A stretch of DNA of 64,000 nt from Thalassovita mangrovi (GCF_009857745.1 NZ_WWEN01000005.1:1-64000), one strand, 5' to 3'. Shown: positions 18,272 to 26,910, numbered from the stretch's first letter. Numbers and translations: made by a program. The notes: generated from the sequence alone by a model not told the origin.

Positions 18272-18805
18272 TCAGCCCTGCTTGGTGACCTGAGTGAAAT
18301 CCAGTTCGACCGGGGTTTCGCGGCCGAAGATCGACACCGAAACCTTCAGTTTCTGCGCGTCGTCGTCCACTTCCTCGATCATGCCGTCGAAATCTTCGAA
18401 CGGGCCGTCGTTGACCTTCACCTTCTCGCCCACTTCGAAGCGGATCAGGGTGCGCGGCGCTTCTTCGCCTTCCTGCACCCGGTTCAGGATCTGGTTCACT
18501 TCCGCGTCGCGCATCGGCATCGGGCGGCCTTGCGGGCCCAGGAAACCGGTGACGCGGTTGATCGAATTGATCAGGTGATAGCCCTGGTCGCTCATTTCCA
18601 TCCGCACCAGCACATAGCCGGGCATGAAACGGCGCTCGGTGGTGATCTTCTTGCCGCGGCGGACCTCGATCACTTCCTCGGTCGGAACCAGGACTTCTTC
18701 GATTTCATCCTGAAGCCCGTTTTCCTCGGCGGACTGACGAATCTGCTCGGCGACCTTCTTCTCGAAGTTCGAGAGAACGCTTACCGAATACCAACGCTTC
18801 GCCAT
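18272..18805 (-). CDS. nusG: Transcription termination/antitermination factor NusG
   Basis: NusG binds the RNA polymerase clamp through its NGN domain and links it to Rho or ribosomal S10 through the KOW domain. 177 residues from ATG 18805 ([20 protein letters not shown]); an upstream in-frame start adds 17 unconserved residues. NGN signature [14 protein letters not shown] and the KOW segment [20 protein letters not shown] are both visible. Located between secE and rplK as in most bacteria. Confidence 0.98.
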   Translation of the reverse strand: MAKRWYSVSVLSNFEKKVAEQIRQSAEENGLQDEIEEVLVPTEEVIEVRRGKKITTERRFMPGYVLVRMEMSDQGYHLINSINRVTGFLGPQGRPMPMRDAEVNQILNRVQEGEEAPRTLIRFEVGEKVKVNDGPFEDFDGMIEEVDDDAQKLKVSVSIFGRETPVELDFTQVTKQG

Positions 18806-18898
18806 CTTGATCCTGTCCTTGCATCCACGCGCCCGCCAGGGGGCCGAAAATTCCAATCAATTCCGGGCATTTGCCCGATCTCTCCCGGAAATAAAAAA

Positions 18899-18922
18899 GC
18901 GGCGTGCAACTCGAATCGCCGC
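18899..18922 (-). terminator. Terminator-like hairpin between secE and nusG
   Basis: On the minus strand GCGGCG, a 12-base loop and CGCCGC are followed directly by TTTTTTAT. An overlapping alternative pairs GGCGTGC (18927-18921) with GCACGCC (18907-18901). It sits 84 bases after the secE stop and about 94 bases before the nusG start. It could act as partial terminator or attenuator of the downstream nusG-rplK-rplA genes. Confidence 0.65.
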
Positions 18923-19006
18923 ACGCCATTTCCGGATGAGGCCTGTCACCTACCCCCGAACCCTCAGGAATTCAAGAGAAAAGGCGCCAAACCGCGCCGG
19001 CCGGGA

Positions 19007-19204
19007 TCAGCCGAACAGCGTCAGCAGACCGCGCAGCCCACCCTTGATCGCCAGGTCGACCAGCGCAAAGAAGATCGCGGTCACCGTCGCCATGAGGAAC
19101 ACCATCACGGTGGTCAGCAGAACTTCGCGGCGGGTCGGCCAAGCCACCTTGCCCACTTCGCTGCGGACCTGCTGGATGAACTGAAGCGGATTTGTGCGTG
19201 CCAT
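19007..19204 (-). CDS. secE: Preprotein translocase subunit SecE
   Basis: Small essential clamp subunit of the SecYEG channel in the inner membrane. 65 residues with an amphipathic N-terminal helix carrying the conserved QFIQQVRSEVGKVAWPTRRE and one transmembrane helix (about residues 30-50, TTVMVFLMATVTAIFFALVD). The single-span form is usual outside enterobacteria. First gene of the unit, with its own promoter 30 bases upstream. Confidence 0.97.
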   Translation of the reverse strand: MARTNPLQFIQQVRSEVGKVAWPTRREVLLTTVMVFLMATVTAIFFALVDLAIKGGLRGLLTLFG

Positions 19205-19233
19205 GCGTCTTCTTCTCTCTCTCGAATGGGCCG

Positions 19234-19262
19234 CAGATACGCGTATCGCGGCCCGATTTCAA
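19234..19262 (-). promoter_or_regulatory. Sigma-70 promoter of secE-nusG
   Basis: Minus strand TTGAAA, 17-base spacer, TATCTG, ending 30 bases before the secE ATG in the short gap after the ytoQ gene. A CGATACGCGTATCG palindrome partly overlaps the -10 element. Confidence 0.7.
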
Positions 19263-19268
19263 GGGGGC

Positions 19269-19718
19269 TCAGCCCGGCAGCGTGCCGGTCAGCACGTAAC
19301 GCAGCATCTCGACCACCTGGCGCGGCTCCTCGGCCACGGCCAGCGCGGCGGCGTCGACCTCTTTCAGCGCGTGCTGGTGATCGGGCCCGTGCAGCACGAT
19401 CAGCGACTTGCCAAGCGCCGCGGCATAGCCCGCGTCGAAGGCCGCGTTCCACTGCTTGTATTTCTCGCCGAAGCGCACCACGACGATATCGGCATCCTCG
19501 ATCCCCTTGCGGGTGCGGATCGCGTTCAGCTTGGCGCCCTTGTGATCGTGCCAGAACTTGTTCGGCTCCGCCCCCATGATCGCCACGCCGCAATCGTCGC
19601 TGGCGTCGTGATCGGTCACCGGCGCGCTGAATGCGACATCCAGCCCCTGCGCGCCCGCGATGATCTGTTCGCGCCAATCGGTGTGAATCTCACCCGACAA
19701 ATACACTTTCAAAGCCAT
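19269..19718 (-). CDS. YtoQ family protein (nucleoside deoxyribosyltransferase-like fold)
   Basis: 149 residues matching the YtoQ family: MALKVYLSGEIHTDWREQI at the N-terminus, NKFWHDHKGAKLNAIRTRKG in the middle and FGEKYKQWNAAFDAGYA later. The family is related to nucleoside 2-deoxyribosyltransferases and binds nucleotides in structural predictions, but its substrate is not established. It is 64 bases upstream of secE on the same strand; the secE promoter sits in the gap. Confidence 0.85.
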   Translation of the reverse strand: MALKVYLSGEIHTDWREQIIAGAQGLDVAFSAPVTDHDASDDCGVAIMGAEPNKFWHDHKGAKLNAIRTRKGIEDADIVVVRFGEKYKQWNAAFDAGYAAALGKSLIVLHGPDHQHALKEVDAAALAVAEEPRQVVEMLRYVLTGTLPG

Positions 19719-19793
19719 TGGACCCTCCGTCTTTGGGCCCGTATCTATCGCCCCCGGCCGCCAAAGCCCAGCCTCATGGCCCGGGCCAGATGG

Positions 19794-20432
19794 TCACAGT
19801 TTGCGCGCCACCAGGTAACGGGCCGGCGGCTTGGCGGGGAAATTGCCCGCCTCGACGATCTTGAACCCGGCCCGCTCCAGCGCGCCTTCCAGCTCGGCCA
19901 CCTTCAGGAACCGCACGAAGGGCGCCTTGCCCAGCATCTGCATCAGGGGCAGCGCCAGCATCAACAACCGCAACTTCAGCGCCCCGCCGCCCTCGGCCAG
20001 GCAGACGGTTTTGGAAATGAACAACCCGCCGGGCCGGACCATCTCGCCGATCTGCGCCAGCGCCTTGTCGGTGTCTTCGATCAGGTGCAGCAGGTTGAAG
20101 GCCATCACCACATCATAGGGGTCTTCGCGCAGCCCTTCGTCATCGACATCGGCCTGCACGAAGCGGACATTGCCCGCCCCGGCCTCCGCCGCGCGGCGCT
20201 GGCCGATCTCCACCATGTTGGCCGACAGGTCGCTGCCCACCACCGATCCGGCCGCATCGCCCAGCTTGATCGCCGTGGTGCCGGTACCGCAGCCCAGTTC
20301 CAGCACCCGGTCGGTGTCCTGCAGATAGGACCGGGTCCGTCCCAGCGTGTATTCGTACGAATCCATGTCGGCAATCGGCGACTTGGCATAGCGTTCGGCG
20401 GTCTTGTCCCAGAATTTCGCGGCGGTGATCAT
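19794..20432 (-). CDS. Class I SAM-dependent methyltransferase
   Basis: Motif I VLELGCGTGTTAIKLGD, motif II acidic residue in VVGSDLSANMVEIG and motif IV YDVVMAFNLLHLIEDTD define a soluble Rossmann-fold methyltransferase of 212 residues. The substrate is unknown; the fold is that of the UbiE/small-molecule group. ATG 20432 (MITAAKFWDKTAERYAKSP) is preceded by AGGAG at 7 bases. Divergent from the LysR gene at 20519, which may control it. Confidence 0.85.
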   Translation of the reverse strand: MITAAKFWDKTAERYAKSPIADMDSYEYTLGRTRSYLQDTDRVLELGCGTGTTAIKLGDAAGSVVGSDLSANMVEIGQRRAAEAGAGNVRFVQADVDDEGLREDPYDVVMAFNLLHLIEDTDKALAQIGEMVRPGGLFISKTVCLAEGGGALKLRLLMLALPLMQMLGKAPFVRFLKVAELEGALERAGFKIVEAGNFPAKPPARYLVARKL

Positions 20433-20484
20433 GGCTGTTCTCCTATCTCGCCCCTGAATACCCATGCGAATACGCGATAGAAAT

Positions 20485-20498
20485 TGCGGAAATCCGCA
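20485..20498. promoter_or_regulatory. Palindrome between methyltransferase and LysR genes
   Basis: TGCGGA-AA-TCCGCA lies in the 86-base divergent intergenic region, 20 bases upstream of the LysR start. Position and symmetry fit a LysR-type operator; this is inference. Confidence 0.45.
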
Positions 20499-20518
20499 GG
20501 CGCATTATACACAAACGC

Positions 20519-21412
20519 ATGAATGACAGCAGCCGCCAATTCGATTGGAACCATGTCCGCGCCTTCCTTGCCACCGCCGAGGAAGGATCGCTGTCGGCCG
20601 CCGCGCGCAAGCTGCACCTGACCCAGCCGACGCTGGGCCGCCAGGTCGCCGCGCTGGAAGACGAACTGGGCCTGATGCTGTTCGAACGGGTCGGACGCAG
20701 CCTGGTGCTGACCCGGGCGGGAACCGAACTGCTGGATCATGTCCGCGCCATGGGCGAAGCGGCCGACCGGGTGGCACTGGTCGCCTCGGGCCAGTCGCAA
20801 TCGGTTGAGGGGCTGATCCGCATCACCGCCTCGGACGTGTTTTCCGCCTTCGAGCTGCCGCAGGCGCTGAAACGGCTGCGCCAGGATGCGCCCCGACTCA
20901 GCATCGACATCGTCGCCTCCAACGACATCCGCGACCTGATGCGGCGCGAGGCCGATATCGCCATCCGCAACGTGCGCCCCGAACAGCCCGACCTGATCGC
21001 CCGGCTGGTGCAGGAGGCGACGGCGAATTTCTATGCCTCGACCGATTACCTCAATCGCATGGGACGGCCGCAAAGCCCGGACGACCTGGTCGATCACGAC
21101 TTCATCCATTACGGCGATGCCGAAGCGATGCGCGATTACCTCAATCCGATCGGCCTGCCGGTCACGCTCGACAATTTCCATATCGGCTCGAACAGCGGGC
21201 TGGTGGGCTGGGAACTCGCCCGCCAGGGCTTCGGCATCGTCGCGATGGACGATCAGCTCGCCCAGGGCACGCCCGGCATGGAACGGGTCCTGCCCGATCT
21301 CGAACCGATCGTCTTCCCGGTCTGGCTGGCGACCCACCGCGAATTGCATACCAGCCGCCGCATCCGGCTGGTCTTCGACCTGCTGGCCGACCACCTGTCG
21401 CGCGGCACCTGA
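20519..21412 (+). CDS. LysR family transcriptional regulator
   Basis: 297 residues. N-terminal winged helix-turn-helix (FLATAEEGSLSAAARKLHLT then QPTLGRQVAALEDELG) followed by a periplasmic-binding-protein-like effector domain from about residue 95. The effector is unknown. It is transcribed away from the methyltransferase gene with a shared 86-base control region, the usual LysR arrangement with its target. Confidence 0.93.
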   Translation: MNDSSRQFDWNHVRAFLATAEEGSLSAAARKLHLTQPTLGRQVAALEDELGLMLFERVGRSLVLTRAGTELLDHVRAMGEAADRVALVASGQSQSVEGLIRITASDVFSAFELPQALKRLRQDAPRLSIDIVASNDIRDLMRREADIAIRNVRPEQPDLIARLVQEATANFYASTDYLNRMGRPQSPDDLVDHDFIHYGDAEAMRDYLNPIGLPVTLDNFHIGSNSGLVGWELARQGFGIVAMDDQLAQGTPGMERVLPDLEPIVFPVWLATHRELHTSRRIRLVFDLLADHLSRGT

Positions 21413-21424
21413 CCGCCCCTGCCC

Positions 21425-21490
21425 TTCTTCTGTTCAAAAATATCCCGGGGGAGTCGTGGCTTGCCACGACGGGGGCAGCGCCCCCTGCCC
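21425..21490. repeat. Rhodobacteraceae-type intergenic repeat, copy 1
   Basis: Begins cttcttctgttcaaaaatat, then cccgggggag, an 8-bp hairpin GTCGTGGC-TT-GCCACGAC and a second hairpin GGGGGC-AGC-GCCCCC. The core aaatatcccgggg and the cgggggcagcgcccc end recur at 45283-45393. It lies in the gap between two convergent genes and may act as a transcription terminator. Confidence 0.7.
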
Positions 21491-21514
21491 GCCCGCTATT
21501 CTCGCAGACGCGCC

Positions 21515-22573
21515 TCAGACCGGCACCAGGTGATTGTCCCAGACCAGCCCGGTTTCCGCCGCAACGCGGCTGAACCCGCCGCCCTGCCGGATCACCAGCC
21601 CGCCCGCAACCGTGACCGCCAGCTCGGCCCCCAGCGGCGCCACGCCGCTTGCCTGCGGCAGCGCCAATCCGCCCTTGGCCGCCCCGGTCCTGCCGTCGAA
21701 GACCAGCAGGTAATCGCCCTTGGGCCCGGTGACGAGGATCTCATCCCCGTCCGGCGAAAAGGAAATCGACCCGGCATAATGCTTCAGCCGCGCGGTGTCG
21801 GGGTGATCGGCATAGTGCAATTCCCCGCCGCGTTGGTGCAGCGCCAGCGCCGGCACCTGTTTCAGCGGTGATCCCTGCCATTGCAGCGCGATCGCCACCC
21901 GGCCTTGCGCATCCACGTCGATATGGCGGATCGAATTCTGCCGCTGCGCCTCGGGCGGCTCCACCATCTCCATCAACCGGCCATCGGCGCTCAGATAGCT
22001 CAGGTTCGGCCGCATCGTCGGCAGGTTCAGCTTGGCGCGGCCGAAATCGGGATGGGTCAGGATGCCGCCATTGGCCACCGCGAAACCGCCATCGGGCAGC
22101 CGGATGATTTCATGCGGCCCGATCCCGCCCGAAGGCAGGTCGTCGATCCGGGCGTAATCCGCGGTGTCCCAGACCCCCAACCGGCCCTCGCCCTTGTCGA
22201 AATCGTTTTCCGTGGTCAGCAGGTATCGCCCGTCCGCGGTGAAGGCGCCGTGGCCAAAGAAATGCCGGTCCTCGGGCAGGTCCAACCGCGCCTTTTCCCG
22301 CCCCGCCGGGCAATCCAGAACCACGCCATAGCGGCCCGGACGGCGGGCAAACGCCACCGCCTCGGCGCGGTGGGGATGGGCGGCGGCGGCATGGCCGCGC
22401 GCGGGCAGCGGCAGGCGGAACACCTCGGCCGCGTTCTGGTCCAGCGCCACCAGCCAGGCGCGCTTGGATGCGTCATTGGCCGCGGCCAGCAGTTTCGGTG
22501 CGCCCGCCTCGCTCCAGGCGGCCGATCCGATCAGCCCCGCGCCGGTGGTCAAAAGAAAATCCCTGCGTCGCAT
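21515..22573 (-). CDS. DUF1513 protein, Tat-exported beta-propeller-like
   Basis: 352 residues starting at ATG 22573 behind GGAGA; the upstream gene's TGA ends two bases earlier. The N-terminus MRRRDFLLTTGAGLIGSAAW is a twin-arginine signal, so the protein is probably exported folded. The body has repeated strands with HPHRAEAVAFARRPGRYG, GHGAFTADGRYLLTTENDF and IGPHEIIRLPDGGFAVANGG, typical of DUF1513 proteins that accompany imelysin genes. Likely a periplasmic partner in an iron-related system; biochemical role unknown. Confidence 0.8.
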   Translation of the reverse strand: MRRRDFLLTTGAGLIGSAAWSEAGAPKLLAAANDASKRAWLVALDQNAAEVFRLPLPARGHAAAAHPHRAEAVAFARRPGRYGVVLDCPAGREKARLDLPEDRHFFGHGAFTADGRYLLTTENDFDKGEGRLGVWDTADYARIDDLPSGGIGPHEIIRLPDGGFAVANGGILTHPDFGRAKLNLPTMRPNLSYLSADGRLMEMVEPPEAQRQNSIRHIDVDAQGRVAIALQWQGSPLKQVPALALHQRGGELHYADHPDTARLKHYAGSISFSPDGDEILVTGPKGDYLLVFDGRTGAAKGGLALPQASGVAPLGAELAVTVAGGLVIRQGGGFSRVAAETGLVWDNHLVPV

Positions 22574-22574
22574 G

Positions 22575-23645
22575 TCAGTCTCCATCTGCCGGGCTGAACC
22601 CGGTATCCACGCCCAGGTTCGGGCCAATGTCCTGCGCCATGACGGACCGGATGTCATTGACCTTGGTCTGCAATCCTTCCACCCGAATCCGGTGCGCCGG
22701 GTCGGCCACCGCATCGGCAATCGGCGCGCCGATCTTGTCCATCCGGCTTCGGGCCTGCCCGATCACCTGCAACACCCAGGCGCGGTCGGGTTCGCGGATG
22801 TCACCAGCGAAACCGTGCTCGATCATGTCCGCGATGCCGTCGAGCTGGGCGCCGATGATGTCGACGGTGAGTCCCGAGCGCCAGGCTTCGGCCCGCTGCG
22901 GGTAGCTGCGCTCATAGCTGCCCAACGGGCGGCCCAGACGCTGATCGGCGATCCGGATCAGCCCGAAGTCGAGCGCGGTATACAGCGTCTTGGTGAATTC
23001 CGCCGCCGACAGGTAGACCGGGTTGTTCGGCCCCGCCGCGCGCGCCAGGTCGGCCCAGCCATCGGGGTCGAACCAATCGGCATACAGCGTTTCGGCGGTC
23101 TGGTGCAGATAGGCCGAGATGCCGATCACCGCCGGGCATTCCGGCGCCTCGGTGTAAAGCAGCATTTCCAGCGCGGGTAGCCCCTGCGCGGCGGCCGATC
23201 CGGCGGCCACGGTTGCCGGGTCGCGCTGCGCCTCGGGCGGCTGCGCCAGCAGCTCGCGCAGGGCGCGGCCGACGAAACCCTTCTTGTCGGGCCAGAAATT
23301 CACCGTCAGCGCGGCGGCGTTGGCCTCGACCGGGCCGAAATGATAGCTGTCGAGCGGGGCCCAGGCCAGCCAGGTGTCGCGGAAGGCCGCGATCAGATCC
23401 TCGCGCGGCGCGCCCGCGTCGCAATAGGCCACGGCGGTCTGCGCCAGGTGACCGGTGGCGTCGTTGAAGGCGCCGAATTCGCGCTCCAGCACCACCAGCG
23501 CCCGGCGGCGCAGCGCCTCGTGATCCACCTCGCCCCGGCCCGGTGCCCAATAGGGCAGGCCCGAATCGGGGCTATAGGCTCCCTCCTGGGCAGAGGCGGT
23601 GGCGGCCATCAGAACGGCCGTCAGAAGCAGCAGGATACGTTTCAT
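22575..23645 (-). CDS. Imelysin family protein, second copy (peptidase M75-like)
   Basis: 356 residues with a Sec signal peptide (MKRILLLLTAVLMAATASAQ). Helical imelysin domain; the region equivalent to the GxHxxE motif reads GLPALEMLLY, so the histidine is replaced while the glutamate remains, a form I have seen in the second imelysin of such clusters. Imelysin-like proteins are periplasmic or lipid-anchored and linked to iron uptake, not proven proteases. It overlaps nothing but leaves only one base before DUF1513. Confidence 0.82.
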   Translation of the reverse strand: MKRILLLLTAVLMAATASAQEGAYSPDSGLPYWAPGRGEVDHEALRRRALVVLEREFGAFNDATGHLAQTAVAYCDAGAPREDLIAAFRDTWLAWAPLDSYHFGPVEANAAALTVNFWPDKKGFVGRALRELLAQPPEAQRDPATVAAGSAAAQGLPALEMLLYTEAPECPAVIGISAYLHQTAETLYADWFDPDGWADLARAAGPNNPVYLSAAEFTKTLYTALDFGLIRIADQRLGRPLGSYERSYPQRAEAWRSGLTVDIIGAQLDGIADMIEHGFAGDIREPDRAWVLQVIGQARSRMDKIGAPIADAVADPAHRIRVEGLQTKVNDIRSVMAQDIGPNLGVDTGFSPADGD

Positions 23646-23719
23646 ACTGGGACCTCTTTTCGGTTTTGAGCAGGGGCCGGTTGCCGCCCGCGGCGGAACG
23701 GGAACCGGCCCCTGTCGCT

Positions 23720-24943
23720 TTACTTGAACTCGACGCCTTCGCCCGATCCGTTCGGACCAAGCAACGCGATGGCGCGTTCGATATTGCGGGTCTGCGCCGT
23801 CAGCCCGTCGATTGCCGTCTGGATCAGCGCCCCCCCGGCATGATTTCCCGGGTCCAGCATCTGGTCATAGGCCATCCCGCCCTCGGCCGTCGTTTTGATC
23901 GCGCTCAGCGCCGTCACCGTATCGGTGATGTCCGACATCAGGTTGTCGGCCAGCGCCGGGTCGCGTTCGGCGATCACGTCTTGCAGCGAGGGACCTTCGA
24001 CCACCGATCCGTCGATGCGTTCGTACCGCCCGGTATAGACGTTCCGGATGCCGATGCCGTCGTAATAGTGGCTGTTATGGGTGTTGTCCGAGAAGCAATC
24101 GTGTTCCTCCTCGGGGTCGTGCAGCAACAGGCCCAGCTTCATCCGGTCGCCCGCCATTTCGCCAAAGCTCAGCGATCCCAGCCCGACAAGGGCCATGACC
24201 AGACCCTGCTCAGGGTCTTCGCTGACCTCGGCGCGCGCGGCGCCGCCCTCGGCCCACAGCGCGACAGCGTCCTGCAGATCGGAAACCAGCAGATCGGTCG
24301 CCGCCCGCAGATAATCGGCGCGGCGGTCGCAATGGCCGCCGGTGCAGTTGGCAGTGTCGTAATCGCTGGCGGGCCGTGCGCCCGCGCCCGGGCCGGTGCC
24401 GTTCAGGTCCTGGCCCCAAAGCAGGAATTCGATGGCGTGGTAACCGGCGGCGACATTGGCCTCGACCCCGTCCAGTTCATGCAGCTCGCGCAGCAGGTCC
24501 GGGGTGATTTTGCCCGCGTCCAGTGTGCCGCCATTCAGCGCCAGCTGCGGATTGGCGATCACGTTGGCGGTGGCGAAGGGGTTTTCGTCATTGCCGCCCG
24601 CCAGCGGGTCGACATAATCGATCAGCCCCTCGTCCAGCGGCCAGGCGTTCACCTTGCCTTCCCAGGCGTCGACCTGGGGATTGCCGAAACGATAGGCCTC
24701 GGTCTGCTGATAGGGCACCCGGGCGGCCAGCCAGGCGTCCTTGGCCGCCTGCAGGGTGGCGTCGCCGGGCGCGGCGACAAGCGCGTCGACGGCGGTTTTC
24801 AGAACCTGTGCGCGGCTCAGGCTGTCCTCGTAACCGGCCTGCGCGATATCGGCGTAATTGTCGATCACTGCGTCAAGATCGGCGGCCATCGCTGCCGTGC
24901 CGAACGAGGCGGCGAAGGTGAAGGGAATAAGCAGGTGTTTCAT
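23720..24943 (-). CDS. Imelysin family protein, IrpA-like (peptidase M75-like)
   Basis: 407 residues, Sec signal peptide MKHLLIPFTFAASFGTAAMA, start ATG 24943. Carries the intact GxHxxE motif as GYHAIEFLLWGQDL (residues 167-172) and a cysteine-bearing insertion NCTGGHCD; the C-terminal half repeats the four-helix unit. Such proteins are iron-regulated periplasmic proteins with a proposed metal-binding role. It is the first of three same-strand genes (imelysin, imelysin, DUF1513). No convincing iron-response operator was seen in 24944-25081. Confidence 0.85.
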   Translation of the reverse strand: MKHLLIPFTFAASFGTAAMAADLDAVIDNYADIAQAGYEDSLSRAQVLKTAVDALVAAPGDATLQAAKDAWLAARVPYQQTEAYRFGNPQVDAWEGKVNAWPLDEGLIDYVDPLAGGNDENPFATANVIANPQLALNGGTLDAGKITPDLLRELHELDGVEANVAAGYHAIEFLLWGQDLNGTGPGAGARPASDYDTANCTGGHCDRRADYLRAATDLLVSDLQDAVALWAEGGAARAEVSEDPEQGLVMALVGLGSLSFGEMAGDRMKLGLLLHDPEEEHDCFSDNTHNSHYYDGIGIRNVYTGRYERIDGSVVEGPSLQDVIAERDPALADNLMSDITDTVTALSAIKTTAEGGMAYDQMLDPGNHAGGALIQTAIDGLTAQTRNIERAIALLGPNGSGEGVEFK

Positions 24944-25081
24944 GGCTGGGTTCCTTCGGTGTCTGTGAGTGTCTTCTGGACCGCCGCATCGGGCGGCCGA
25001 TTGGAAAAAACGCCGCATGTCTGCCTAGTCGCGTTCCCCCACCTTCAGGCCAAGGGAACAGTTTGGGTCGACAATGTAAAT

Positions 25082-25100
25082 GGGGGGCCACTGGCCCCCC
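25082..25100 (-). terminator. Hairpin terminator after the PhoX-like gene
   Basis: GGGGGGCC-ACT-GGCCCCCC, 24 bases after the stop codon. On the minus strand it is followed by ATTTACATT rather than a pure T-run, so efficiency is uncertain. Confidence 0.65.
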
Positions 25101-25124
25101 AAGATCACGTGGAGGGAGACGCGA

Positions 25125-26690
25125 TCAGCGCTTCCAGACCCACATCGCGTTGTTTTCGTGGTTGCCGGTGTCTTCACCGATCACCACCGAACCGTCGGCG
25201 CGCACAACGATGTTGTCCGGGTTCGAGATCGACTCGACCGGGCAGGCGTTCGGCTTGTTTTCCTTGTTGTAGCCGTGACCGGCAACGACCGGGACCATCT
25301 TGCCGACGTTGTACTTGGCGTCGAGCTTCATCTCGTAGACCACGCCGCACTTGTTTTCGGCCAGGTCGATATCGCCTTCGCCATCCGACATGGTCTTCGC
25401 GACTTCCGACATCGCCATGTACATGTAGGGCACCGAACCGTCAGCCGCGCCGGCGTAGTTGATGTTCACGCCTTCCATTTTGCGGAATTCGCCGGTTGCG
25501 CCCTTGGCGACGGCGGCACGGCGCGTTTCCAGGAATGCCACGCGGTTGTCGGCAGCGTCACCCGCGGCCCAGGTCGCCACGTCTTCGTCTGAGATGTAGC
25601 TGGTTTCACCGGCCTTGTGGGCTTCCATGCTGATGCCGTCGTAATCGCGGATCCAGGCGGCGATTTCGTCGTTCGACCCGTGCGCCAGTTCGACCCAGGA
25701 AATCTGCAACGCGGTGTCGGCGCTTTGCGCACCGGCGTCGCCCAGCTGGGTGATCTTGGCGGCGTAAAGCGTACCGGAGCTCAGATCGCCCGCGGTGTCG
25801 GCGACGAATTTGTAGAACACCACACCGGTGCCGTCATCGGACATGTAGGCGGTCTTGTTGTCGGGCATCACGACCGAGTTTTCGTGGCTGAAGCGGCCCA
25901 TGCTGAAATGCTTGACCGGCATCGCTTTACCGGCGGGATCGGTGATCTCGACGATGTAGCCGTAGTCATAGGGGTTCGGATATTCGCCGCCCAGGTAGTC
26001 GGTCAGCAGCTTGGTGTCTTCGATATACTTGTATTCCGGGTTGTTCCACTCGGCGGTGTTGTCGAAATACAGTTCTTCCGAGGTCAGCGGGGTGTTCCAG
26101 GGCGACATGGTGCCGAAGCAGTTCACCCAGGTGCCGCGGACTGCGGAGAAGTCCAGCATCTTGGTCTTTGCCAGATCGGCCGACCAGGTGCCGTTTTCGG
26201 CGCGGGTCAGCAGCGCGCGGGACATGCCGCCGGGACGGTTTTCCCAGTTGGTGAACAGGAAACCCTGGTTGGGACCGGTGGGTAGGAAACCGTTGAAGTC
26301 GGGGTCGTTGGACACCAGCAGTTCCTTGCCGCCCTTCGACTTGATCACGCCGACCTTGCCGGCATCGCCTTCCTGCAGCAGGACCTGGTATTCGCCCAGC
26401 GACGACAGCACGACGGACTTGCCGGCATCGTCGGTCGGGACGGCCTGTTCGCCGCCGGCCCAGTTGGCATTGGCGATCACGCCGACCGAGGCACGGTTGA
26501 ACTTGTTGCCCAGGTCGTTTTTCGGGTGCTGGATGTTGAAGAACAGGTCGGTGCCCTGTTCGTACATGCCGGTGATTTCCGCTTCCAGCGGAACGGTGAC
26601 AATGCGGGTCAGGCTTTCCGCGACGGCGGTCGAAGCGATGGCGGTGGTGCCGAGCAGAACGAAAGCGGCAGCTACGCGACGAGTTTGCAT
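25125..26690 (-). CDS. phoX: PhoX family alkaline phosphatase-like protein (DUF839)
   Basis: 521 residues with a signal sequence (MQTRRVAAAFVLLGTTAIAS) containing an RR pair, compatible with Tat export as for known PhoX. Family features: NCFGTMSPWNTPLTSEE (metal/cofactor loop), MGRFSHENSV and the C-terminal NPDNIVVRADGSVVIGEDTG. PhoX enzymes are Ca/Fe-dependent periplasmic phosphomonoesterases. ATG 26690 is chosen because the upstream 25 residues are not signal-like. A three-unit Pho box upstream supports phosphate-starvation control. The exact substrate class is inferred from family. Confidence 0.82.
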   Translation of the reverse strand: MQTRRVAAAFVLLGTTAIASTAVAESLTRIVTVPLEAEITGMYEQGTDLFFNIQHPKNDLGNKFNRASVGVIANANWAGGEQAVPTDDAGKSVVLSSLGEYQVLLQEGDAGKVGVIKSKGGKELLVSNDPDFNGFLPTGPNQGFLFTNWENRPGGMSRALLTRAENGTWSADLAKTKMLDFSAVRGTWVNCFGTMSPWNTPLTSEELYFDNTAEWNNPEYKYIEDTKLLTDYLGGEYPNPYDYGYIVEITDPAGKAMPVKHFSMGRFSHENSVVMPDNKTAYMSDDGTGVVFYKFVADTAGDLSSGTLYAAKITQLGDAGAQSADTALQISWVELAHGSNDEIAAWIRDYDGISMEAHKAGETSYISDEDVATWAAGDAADNRVAFLETRRAAVAKGATGEFRKMEGVNINYAGAADGSVPYMYMAMSEVAKTMSDGEGDIDLAENKCGVVYEMKLDAKYNVGKMVPVVAGHGYNKENKPNACPVESISNPDNIVVRADGSVVIGEDTGNHENNAMWVWKR

Positions 26691-26765
26691 GGAGTATCTC
26701 CCAAAACGGTGGAATGGGTCCCGGGAGGACCCCGGGACGCAGCGCCGCCTCTTAACCGGGTGCAA

Positions 26766-26794
26766 GTAACAGGGATGCGACGATCAGATGACAG
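26766..26794 (-). promoter_or_regulatory. Pho box (PhoB operator) upstream of phoX
   Basis: On the minus strand three heptamers occur with an exact 11-base period: CTGTCAT, TCGTCGC, CTGTTAC. The first and third closely match the alphaproteobacterial PhoB half-site CTGTCAT-N4. A TTAAGA -10-like element lies 10 bases further downstream, the spacing expected when PhoB replaces the -35 element. Confidence 0.75.
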
Positions 26795-26852
26795 ATTGTA
26801 AACATTGCATATAAGGCGACATCCTGTCCCCCGCCCCGGCCCCCGGCAAAGC

Positions 26853-26881
26853 AAAAGGGCCACGCAACGCGCGGCCCTTTT
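26853..26881. terminator. Terminator after pheT
   Basis: AAAAGGGCC and GGCCCTTTT flank an 11-base loop. It can work in both directions; its main role should be the end of the rplT/pheS/pheT minus-strand transcript 30 bases after the pheT stop. Confidence 0.85.
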
Positions 26882-26910
26882 CCAATTTCACAGCGTGGGG
26901 TTCCCCCGGC

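Noticed and set aside
18905-18925. Possible tRNA T-arm (aactcgaatc) between nusG and secE, where some bacteria have tRNA-Trp
   Set aside because: No acceptor stem, D-arm or anticodon arm can be built around it; the bases belong to a terminator hairpin.
24944-25081. Iron-responsive operator expected upstream of the imelysin genes
   Set aside because: No Fur-like, Irr-like or iron-Rhodo-box inverted repeat could be recognised, so none is annotated.
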